Source of the DNA: Candidatus Merdimorpha stercoravium
Lineage (GTDB): Bacteria; Bacteroidota; Bacteroidia; Flavobacteriales; UBA1820
NCBI GenBank assembly: GCA_018715295.1
Contig: DVLY01000108.1
Span: 1-8,962, forward strand
Direction of reading: 5' to 3'
DNA: 8,962 nt
The position numbers and the translations under genes were made by a program. Positions 1-8,962 of this stretch are shown here, piece after piece (the first letter of the stretch is position 1; each line of letters starts with the position of its first letter). The notes below the pieces were generated by a model. It searched no databases, had not been told where the DNA came from, and saw nothing but the letters and a program-made list of their open reading frames with translations.

Positions 1-21
1 CGTCCGGCCTTCGGCCGGACG
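1..21 (-). terminator. Probable terminator hairpin downstream of asnB (window edge)
   Basis: A perfect inverted repeat has 9-bp GC-rich arms (CGTCCGGCC / GGCCGGACG) around a 3-nt centre. It begins about 40 nt past the asnB stop codon, where a terminator of the leftward operon is expected. The U-tract that would follow on the minus strand lies outside the window, so the call rests on the stem and its position only. It could equally serve a convergent gene to the left. Confidence 0.5.
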
Positions 22-60
22 CCTGCCCGCACAATAGAAAAGAGAAAGAGTCGGACGGAC

Positions 61-1728
61 TCAATACGCGTTGTCGTGAACCCCCTTCACTGCACGGCCG
101 CTCGGGTCGTTCAGGTTGCGGAACGATTCGTCCCAAGCCAGCGCTTCCGCCGTAGAACAAGCCACCGAAGGTACCGAAGGCACGGTCAGCGCCGCACTGC
201 CGCTGGGGAAATGCTCCTCGAAAATGCTGCGGTAGAAGTACTCTTCCTTGTTGCGGGGCGGATTGACCGGAAAACGCCGGGCCGCCGAAGCCATCTGCTG
301 GTCGGAGACCTGCGAAGTGGCGATCGCCTTGAGCGAATCGATCCAGTTGTATCCCACACCGTCGGAGAACTGTTCCTTCTGCCGCCATACCACCTCGCGG
401 GGCAGCATATCCTCGAAAGCCTCGCGGAGGATTTTCTTTTCGATCGTCTTCCCGGGAGCCATCTTCGCCGCAGGGTTCAGCCGCATGGCCACGTCCAGGA
501 ATTCCTTGTCCAAGAAAGGCACGCGCCCCTCCACGCCCCACGCCGCCAGGCTCTTGTTGGCCCTCAGACAGTCGTAGAGGTACAGCTTGCCGATCTTGCG
601 CACCGTCTCCTCGTGGAAAGCCCGGGCATCGGGCGCCTTGTGGAAATACAGATAACCGCCGAACACCTCGTCCGCACCCTCGCCGCTGAGCACCATCTTG
701 ATCCCCATGCTCTTGATCACGCGGGCCAGGAGGTACATCGGGGTCGAAGCGCGCACGGTGGTTACATCGTACGTCTCGATGTAGTAGATCACATCGCGGA
801 TCGCGTCGAGACCCTCCTGCACCGTGTAGTGGATCTCGTGATGCACCGTCCCGATGTGTTCGGCCACCTTTCTGGCTGCGGCCAGGTCCGGAGCACCTTT
901 CAGCCCCACGGCAAACGAGTGGAGCTGCGGCCACCACGCCTCGGTGCGGCCTTCGTTTTCGATACGCTTGGAGGCGTATTTCTTGGCCACCGCCGAAATG
1001 ATGGACGAGTCCAGACCGCCCGAAAGCAGCACCCCGTACGGCACGTCGCTCATCAGCTGCCGGCGGACCGCCTCTTCGAGCGCGCGGCGAAGGCTTGCCG
1101 CATCGGCCGGATTGTCCTTCACGTGGTCGTACTCCATCCAATCGCGGCGATACCAGCGGGTCATTTTCCCCTCCCGGCTCCAGTAGTAATGTCCCGGGAG
1201 GAAGACTTCGTACTCGTCGGCAAAACCTTCCAAACCCTTGAGCTCCGAGCAGACCATCACATGCCCTTCGCGGTCGCGGCCGATGTACAGGGGGATCACC
1301 CCGATGGGGTCGCGGGCAATGAGGTATTCGTCCTTTTCCTTGTCGTAAAGGGCGAAAGCATAGATCCCGTTGAGGTCTTCCAGGAAGTCGATGCCCTTTT
1401 CCCGGTAGAGCGCCAGGATCACCTCGCAGTCCGAACCGGTCTGGAACTCGTACTTCCCCTTCAACCGCTCGCGCAATTCGCGGTGGTTGTAAATCTCTCC
1501 GTTCACGCACAGTACCTGCGCCCCGTCGGGGCTCACCAGGGGCTGTCCGCCGGAAGCCGGGTCCACGATCGAAAGGCGCTCGTGCGCCAGCACGGCCGAA
1601 CCGCCGCAGTAGATACCGCTCCAGTCCGGTCCGCGATGGCGGATGGTTTTACTCATTTGCAGGGCTTTGCTGCGCATGGATTCCGCTTGCCCCGTCTGGA
1701 TATTGAAAATGGCTGTGATTCCGCACAT
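61..1728 (-). CDS. asnB: Glutamine-hydrolysing asparagine synthetase B
   Basis: AsnB makes asparagine from aspartate, glutamine and ATP in the cytosol, releasing glutamate, AMP and PPi. The protein has 555 residues, matching the E. coli AsnB type (about 554). It starts exactly at MCGI, so Cys2 becomes the N-terminal nucleophile of the class II glutaminase domain once Met is removed. Further glutaminase motifs are the arginine of AHERLSIVDP (Arg51), NGEIYN (76-81) and GSD (98-100). The synthetase domain carries the ATP-pyrophosphatase loop SGGLDSS (236-242), SGEGADEVFGGY (348-359) and the C-terminal EGRVPFLD (400-407). Met1 is forced by the need for Cys2, and no Shine-Dalgarno is visible, only an AT-rich upstream stretch. 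It is the last gene of the gltB-gltD-asnB operon, 40 bp after gltD. No truncation or missing catalytic residue was seen. Regulation is probably through the attenuator ahead of gltB. Confidence 0.97.
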   Translation of the reverse strand: MCGITAIFNIQTGQAESMRSKALQMSKTIRHRGPDWSGIYCGGSAVLAHERLSIVDPASGGQPLVSPDGAQVLCVNGEIYNHRELRERLKGKYEFQTGSDCEVILALYREKGIDFLEDLNGIYAFALYDKEKDEYLIARDPIGVIPLYIGRDREGHVMVCSELKGLEGFADEYEVFLPGHYYWSREGKMTRWYRRDWMEYDHVKDNPADAASLRRALEEAVRRQLMSDVPYGVLLSGGLDSSIISAVAKKYASKRIENEGRTEAWWPQLHSFAVGLKGAPDLAAARKVAEHIGTVHHEIHYTVQEGLDAIRDVIYYIETYDVTTVRASTPMYLLARVIKSMGIKMVLSGEGADEVFGGYLYFHKAPDARAFHEETVRKIGKLYLYDCLRANKSLAAWGVEGRVPFLDKEFLDVAMRLNPAAKMAPGKTIEKKILREAFEDMLPREVVWRQKEQFSDGVGYNWIDSLKAIATSQVSDQQMASAARRFPVNPPRNKEEYFYRSIFEEHFPSGSAALTVPSVPSVACSTAEALAWDESFRNLNDPSGRAVKGVHDNAY

Positions 1729-1768
1729 GGTATGAAAGAGTGTTTTAGAAATTTAGTATTGCGTATTC

Positions 1769-3202
1769 TTATCGTTCGTGTTGTTTTTCCAGATAACGGT
1801 CGATCTCCCGGGCCGCTTTTTGCCCCGAAGTCATCGCCCGCACCACCAGCGAAGCGCCGCTGACGGCATCGCCCGCCGCGAACACCTTGTCCATACCGGT
1901 GAAAAGCGAGGCGTCCACCGCAATGTTGCCCCGGGCATCCGTAGCCAGGGAGAGCTGTGAAACCGGACCGTCCTGACGGGGCGAAACGAAGCCCATGGCC
2001 AGCAAGACCAGATCGGCGGGGATCACTTCCGTCTTTCCCGTTTTCTTCATCTGCGGCCGGCCACCCTGCGGAGGGGTTTCCCAGACGACCTGCTCGACCT
2101 CCACCCCGACGAGTTTCCCCTGTTGGCCGACAAAGCGGTTGGTAGCCAAACTCCAACGGCGGGTACAACCCTCCTCGTGGCTGCTGGAGGTCTTGAGCAC
2201 CTGCGGATACATGGGCCAGGGGGTCTGCGGGTTGTAGCCCTGCGGGGGAGCCGGCATGATCTCGATCTGGGTAATGCTCTTGGCACCATGGCGTACAGCC
2301 GTTCCCACGCAATCCGAACCGGTATCCCCGCCGCCGATCACCACCACGTGCTTGTCCCGGGCGTCGATCCGTTTCTCGGGCGGCAGGTCGATGCCTTGCA
2401 GCACCCGGTTCTGCATGCCGAGCAATTCCAAGGCGAAATGCACCCCCGGCAGTTCCCGTCCCGGCACCGGCAGGTCGCGCGGCACTTCGGCGCCGATGGC
2501 CAGGCACACCGCGTCGTATTCGCCGGTGAGCGCCTCCATCGGGATGTCTTTCCCTACGGCCGCCCCGGTCTTGAACACGATGCCTTCCTGCTCCATCAGA
2601 CGGATGCGGCGGTCGATAATCTTCTTGCTCAACTTGAAGTTCGGTATCCCGAAGCGCAGCAGCCCTCCGGGCAGTTCGTCCTTTTCGTACACCGTAACAG
2701 CGTATCCCTTGCGGTTCAAGCGGTTGGCAGCCGCCAGTCCGGCCGGTCCGCTGCCCACCACCGCTACCTTGAGGCCGTTGCGCACCGGTTCGACCGGCTT
2801 GACATAGCCCTCGCGGAAAGCTGCCTCGGCAATGGCCGCTTCGTTTTCGCGGATGGTAACCGGTTCGTCGGCCGAGAGTTTGAGCACGCAGCTCTTCTCG
2901 CACAGCGCCGGACAGATGCGTCCGGTAAACTCCGGAAAATCGCAGGTCTGTTCCAGGATGCGGTAAGCCTCTTCGATGCGCCCCCGGTAGAGCAAATCCT
3001 GCCATTCGGGCTGACGGTTGCCCACCGGGCAGGCCCAGTGGCAAAAAGGAACTCCACAGTCCATGCAGCGCGAAGCTTGCGTACGGCGGTCGGAGGTATT
3101 GAGGGTCTGTTCGACTTCGCTGTAATCGTGTATGCGGTCGTGTACCGGACGGTAACCTGCTTCGAGCCGGTGCACGGTCAGAAATGCTTTCGGATCTCCC
3201 AT
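1769..3202 (-). CDS. gltD: Glutamate synthase (NADPH) small subunit
   Basis: GltD is the electron-input subunit of NADPH-dependent glutamate synthase. It takes hydride from NADPH onto FAD and passes electrons through 4Fe-4S clusters to GltB. The 477-residue protein is of usual family length. The N-terminal Fe-S domain has C46-x2-C49-x4-C54-x3-C58-P and a second group C97, C101, C105. The first dinucleotide fold is VVGSGPAG (148-155, FAD). The second is VIGGGDTGSD (288-297, NADPH), followed by the C-terminal FAD-contacting AAGDAVSG region (442-449). The start at 3202 (MGDPKAF...) gives the standard family N terminus. The frame stays open for another 115 codons upstream, but that stretch overlaps the end of gltB and has no GltD character. 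It lies 52 bp after gltB and 40 bp before asnB on the same strand, so it is surely co-transcribed. Related GltD-like subunits occur in dihydropyrimidine dehydrogenase and NfnB-type enzymes, but adjacency to gltB settles the role. Confidence 0.96.
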   Translation of the reverse strand: MGDPKAFLTVHRLEAGYRPVHDRIHDYSEVEQTLNTSDRRTQASRCMDCGVPFCHWACPVGNRQPEWQDLLYRGRIEEAYRILEQTCDFPEFTGRICPALCEKSCVLKLSADEPVTIRENEAAIAEAAFREGYVKPVEPVRNGLKVAVVGSGPAGLAAANRLNRKGYAVTVYEKDELPGGLLRFGIPNFKLSKKIIDRRIRLMEQEGIVFKTGAAVGKDIPMEALTGEYDAVCLAIGAEVPRDLPVPGRELPGVHFALELLGMQNRVLQGIDLPPEKRIDARDKHVVVIGGGDTGSDCVGTAVRHGAKSITQIEIMPAPPQGYNPQTPWPMYPQVLKTSSSHEEGCTRRWSLATNRFVGQQGKLVGVEVEQVVWETPPQGGRPQMKKTGKTEVIPADLVLLAMGFVSPRQDGPVSQLSLATDARGNIAVDASLFTGMDKVFAAGDAVSGASLVVRAMTSGQKAAREIDRYLEKQHER

Positions 3203-3216
3203 ATTTTCGGATGATG

Positions 3217-3254
3217 TTGTCTGGATTCGTTTTTTCCCTTTTTGTTTGTCTGGA

Positions 3255-3255
<1 letters not shown>
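3217..3255. repeat. 10-bp direct repeat flanking the gltB-gltD junction
   Basis: The plus-strand sequence TTGTCTGGAT occurs at 3217-3226 and again at 3246-3255, with a T-rich stretch between. On the coding strand this reads ATCCAGACAA twice across the gltB-gltD spacer, and the copy nearer gltB touches its stop codon. It may be a duplication relic. No known binding site was recognised. Confidence 0.5.
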
Positions 3256-7766
<4,511 letters not shown>

Positions 7767-7842
7767 GTCTTCAAAATCTTTTATAACCACACTCTCTTTC
7801 AGATGGATGTTTCCCTCCTTCGGGAAGCAAAAACCCCGGAAA

Positions 7843-7880
7843 GAGAAAATGCCTGCCGCAAGTGCGGCAGGCATTTTCTC
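7843..7880 (-). terminator. Leader terminator (attenuator) of the gltB-gltD-asnB operon
   Basis: This is a perfect 18-bp inverted repeat (GAGAAAATGCCTGCCGCA at 7843-7860, its exact complement at 7863-7880) with a 2-nt centre. Read leftward as RNA, the core is an 11-bp GC-rich stem that can close on an ACUU loop, followed by the U-rich tract UUUUCUCUUU (7849-7840). That is a typical intrinsic terminator. It lies 21 nt beyond the stop codon of the Asn-rich leader ORF and 76 nt before the gltB start, between the promoter and the first structural gene. That is where an attenuator belongs. The A-rich outer part makes it potentially bidirectional, but no rightward transcript needing it was found. 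Confidence 0.85.
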
Positions 7881-7901
7881 CAAATGAACACGAACCACAA
7901 C

Positions 7902-7976
7902 TCACGGCCGGGCGTCCGGGACGGACTTCCTGGTGGAATTATTGTTGCGCATCATATTCATTGTGGAGGTTTTCAT
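7902..7976 (-). CDS. Asn-rich attenuation leader peptide (24 aa)
   Basis: A 24-residue reading frame begins MKTSTMNMMRNNNS and ends in DARP before TGA. Asn is residue 7 (AAT) and residues 11, 12 and 13 (AAC, AAT, AAT), so four of 24 residues, three of them consecutive. A strong intrinsic terminator begins 21 nt after its stop, and gltB starts 76 nt after that. This is the layout of leader peptides controlling trp, his, thr and leu operons, with control codons matching the amino acid made by the operon's asnB. The start is preceded by AAGGAA directly abutting the ATG. In-frame ATGs at codons 6, 8 and 9 are alternatives and would keep the Asn run. The peptide itself need have no function. I infer that it senses tRNA-Asn charging. 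Existence as a translated ORF is not proven by sequence alone. Confidence 0.75.
   Translation of the reverse strand: MKTSTMNMMRNNNSTRKSVPDARP
7914..7926 (-). other. Small hairpin within the leader ORF
   Basis: The coding-strand sequence GTCCGTCCCGGAC folds into a 5-bp stem (GTCCG / CGGAC) with a 3-nt loop, 11 nt after the last Asn codon. Overlapping GC-rich alternatives exist, for example CCGG-ACGC-CCGG just downstream. It is a candidate for the upstream pause or 1:2 hairpin of an attenuator, which a ribosome halted at the Asn run would sit close to or cover. Functional assignment is inference. Confidence 0.35.
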
Positions 7977-7999
7977 TTCCTTCGTTGTTGAACTGGCAG

Positions 8000-8031
8000 C
8001 AAATGTACGGAAATATTGGCATGCGGGAAAA
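8000..8031 (-). promoter_or_regulatory. Bacteroidota-type promoter for the leader-gltB-gltD-asnB operon
   Basis: On the minus strand TACATTTG (8007 to 8000) matches the Bacteroides -7 consensus TAnnTTTG at every fixed position. A T-rich TTTT (8031 to 8028) lies 20 nt upstream, at the distance expected for the -33 TTTG box, though it is not an exact match. Transcription would begin near 7994-7996, about 20 nt before the leader ATG. This fits a short 5' untranslated segment followed by the leader peptide. Confidence 0.6.
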
Positions 8032-8171
8032 GTTTTTTTCAAAAAATCGACAACAATCCATCGTTTTGTGTTTTTTAACATAAAAAATTCATCCCCATCC
8101 GGCGGCTTCCGCCCTATTTTCCCCGCCCGGGAGTATGTTTTCCGGGAAAAAATCCTCAATTTTGCGGAAGA

Positions 8172-8195
8172 AAAACAGCGCACACTGCGCGTTTT
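8172..8195 (+). promoter_or_regulatory. Interrupted palindrome upstream of asnS
   Basis: AAAAC (8172-8176), a bulged A, then GCGCA-CAC-TGCGC (8178-8190) and GTTTT (8191-8195) form a nearly perfect dyad. The inner 5-bp stem is exact and the outer 5 bp are complementary across a one-base bulge. It lies about 45-70 nt ahead of the asnS start and directly abuts a TATACTT sequence. It could be an operator at the asnS promoter or a weak terminator-like hairpin (stem followed by TTTTATACTT) in an asnS leader transcript. Sequence alone does not decide. Confidence 0.35.
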
Positions 8196-8207
8196 ATACT
8201 TACATTG
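8195..8207 (+). promoter_or_regulatory. Weak candidate -7 element for asnS
   Basis: TATACTTACATTG contains two partial matches to TAnnTTTG (TATACTTA and TACATTG), 33-45 nt before the asnS start codon. No convincing -33 TTTG is seen at the right distance, since the nearest TTTG (8161-8164) is too far upstream. It is offered only as the best candidate in this stretch. Confidence 0.25.
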
Positions 8208-8239
8208 CCAACAAAACCAAGAGCAGAACGAAAAAAACC

Positions 8240-8962
8240 ATGAAACGCACCGAGGTAAAGGACATCCTCGCGGGAGGATACGTAGGAAAGCAGGTAAAGG
8301 TAATGGGATGGGCACGGACCTTCCGCAACGACCGGTTTATAGCCCTCAATGACGGATCGAACGTCCAAAACCTGCAATGCGTCGTGCCTGAAGGCCTGCT
8401 GACCCCCCAGCAGAAGATCTATGCCGGCACGTGCCTGGCCGTCGAAGGAACGGTGGTCGAAAGCCAGGGAAAAGGCCAGGCGTACGAGGTGCAAGCCACC
8501 GGCGTCGAGATCCTCGGCCAGGCCGATCCTGCCGAATATCCCCTGCAGCCCAAAGCCCATTCGATGGAATTCCTCCGCGAAATCGCCCACCTGCGTGTGC
8601 GCACCAACCTCTTCGGAGCAGTGATGCGCGTGCGCTCCGTTACGGCGCAAGCTGTCCATCGGTATTTCGCCTCGAAGGGTTTCTTTTACTTCAATGCCCC
8701 CATCATCACCGGCTCGGACTGCGAAGGTGCCGGCGAGATGTTCGGCGTATCGGTGCTCTCCCACGACAACCCTCCGCGCCGCGAGGACGGCAAGACGGAT
8801 TTCTCGAAAGACTTCTTCGGCCGGCAGACCAACCTGACGGTGTCCGGTCAGCTCGAAGCCGAAACCTATGCCATGGGATTGGGCAAGGTGTACACCTTCG
8901 GCCCGACGTTCCGCGCCGAAAACTCCAACACTTCGCGCCACCTGGCCGAGTTCTGGATGATC
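8240..8962 (+). CDS. asnS: Asparaginyl-tRNA synthetase, N-terminal part (cut by window end)
   Basis: AsnS attaches asparagine to tRNA-Asn in the cytosol using ATP. The first 241 codons are present and the frame is still open at the last base. Family members have about 460-470 residues, so roughly half is seen. Residues about 17-95 form the OB-fold anticodon-binding domain (VMGWARTFRNDRFIALNDGS). The class II catalytic core follows: motif 1 around 132-154 with its Pro154, then TGSDCEGAGEMF (157-168), which is diagnostic of AsnS rather than AspRS. FFGRQTNLTVSGQLEAE (192-208) comes next, then motif 2 starting FRAENSNTSRHLAEFWM (224-240). ATG 8240 gives the normal family N terminus; there is no Shine-Dalgarno, but the start has a run of A just upstream. 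An in-frame ATG at 8135 would add 35 unconserved residues and is not used here. It is divergent from the asparagine-making operon. Confidence 0.96.
   Translation, partial: MKRTEVKDILAGGYVGKQVKVMGWARTFRNDRFIALNDGSNVQNLQCVVPEGLLTPQQKIYAGTCLAVEGTVVESQGKGQAYEVQATGVEILGQADPAEYPLQPKAHSMEFLREIAHLRVRTNLFGAVMRVRSVTAQAVHRYFASKGFFYFNAPIITGSDCEGAGEMFGVSVLSHDNPPRREDGKTDFSKDFFGRQTNLTVSGQLEAETYAMGLGKVYTFGPTFRAENSNTSRHLAEFWMI

Larger units (their letters stand above)
7767..8239. other. Divergent gltB/asnS intergenic region
   Basis: These 473 bp lie between the start codons of gltB (leftward) and asnS (rightward). Base composition is visibly more AT-rich than in the flanking genes. On the gltB side it holds a promoter-like element, an Asn-rich leader ORF and a terminator hairpin. 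On the asnS side it holds a short interrupted palindrome and a weak -7-like sequence. Between about 8035 and 8170 are T-rich and A-rich runs, a small TTTTCC/GGAAAA dyad near 8137-8149 and no convincing gene. Confidence 0.8.

Noticed and set aside
76..1863. A 595-codon open frame on the plus strand antisense to asnB
   Set aside because: Same register artefact opposite a complete AsnB with all catalytic motifs.
1653..3044. A 463-codon minus-strand frame overlapping gltD in another frame
   Set aside because: It is Gly/Arg-rich, low-complexity translation typical of an out-of-frame read of GC-rich DNA. GltD occupies the region with full motifs.
7814..7819. AGGAGG on the minus strand, a perfect Shine-Dalgarno-like hexamer before gltB
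   Set aside because: No ATG, GTG or TTG lies at a proper distance in any sensible frame. The gltB ATG is 47 nt further on, and Bacteroidota rely little on such sequences.
8037..8090. T-run and A-run tracts that might suggest a phase-variable or origin-like element
   Set aside because: They are short, unrepeated homopolymer-rich stretches of the kind common in Bacteroidota intergenic DNA. No iterons, DnaA boxes or site-specific inversion repeats are seen.
8135..8239. 35-residue N-terminal extension of AsnS from ATG 8135
   Set aside because: It is a Lys/Ser-rich, non-conserved read through the dyad and candidate promoter. The start at 8240 matches the normal AsnS N terminus.
7977..8315. A longer minus-strand ORF whose tail is the leader peptide
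   Set aside because: The upstream part runs antisense to the asnS start and through the promoter. A transcript from the TACATTTG promoter would start after it, and its sequence looks like no known protein. Only the last 24 codons make sense as a leader.

Overview
The window looks like a GC-rich chromosomal segment (roughly 60% GC by eye) from a Bacteroidota member. An Alistipes/Rikenellaceae-type Bacteroidales is the best guess. This is inferred from the protein flavour of GltB, GltD, AsnB and AsnS, from weak or absent Shine-Dalgarno sequences with A-rich start contexts, and from a Bacteroides-type -7 promoter element (TAnnTTTG). No 16S rRNA or other decisive marker is present, and no mobile element, CRISPR array, rRNA or tRNA was seen.

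Layout. Positions 1-21 hold a perfect palindrome, probably the end of the leftward operon. Three leftward (minus-strand) genes follow in transcription order gltB (7766 to 3255), gltD (3202 to 1769) and asnB (1728 to 61). The gaps are 52 and 40 bp, so this is very likely one operon. To the right is a 473-bp divergent intergenic region (7767-8239). Rightward from 8240 runs asnS (asparaginyl-tRNA synthetase), cut by the window end after 241 codons.

The point of interest is the leader of the gltB-gltD-asnB operon. Downstream of a good -7 element (8000-8007) lies a 24-codon reading frame (7902-7976, minus strand). It contains three consecutive Asn codons and a fourth just before them. A perfect 18-bp inverted repeat (7843-7880) follows, with a GC-rich core and a U-rich tail, and gltB then begins 76 nt further on. 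This is the classical architecture of ribosome-mediated transcription attenuation, here apparently sensing charged tRNA-Asn. The operon makes asparagine (AsnB) and glutamate from glutamine (GltBD), and the divergent gene charges tRNA-Asn. I therefore read the locus as a small asparagine-homeostasis circuit: when Asn-tRNA runs low the leader ribosome should stall, the terminator should be avoided, and GltBD plus AsnB should be made. The leader ORF, terminator and gene identities are seen in the sequence. The regulatory logic is inference, and I could not find a convincing antiterminator helix by eye.

Metabolic logic: GltB and GltD form NADPH-dependent glutamate synthase (glutamine + 2-oxoglutarate to 2 glutamate). 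AsnB uses a second glutamine amide to convert aspartate to asparagine. Both amidotransferases are class II (Ntn) enzymes with an N-terminal catalytic cysteine. AsnS then loads asparagine onto its tRNA.
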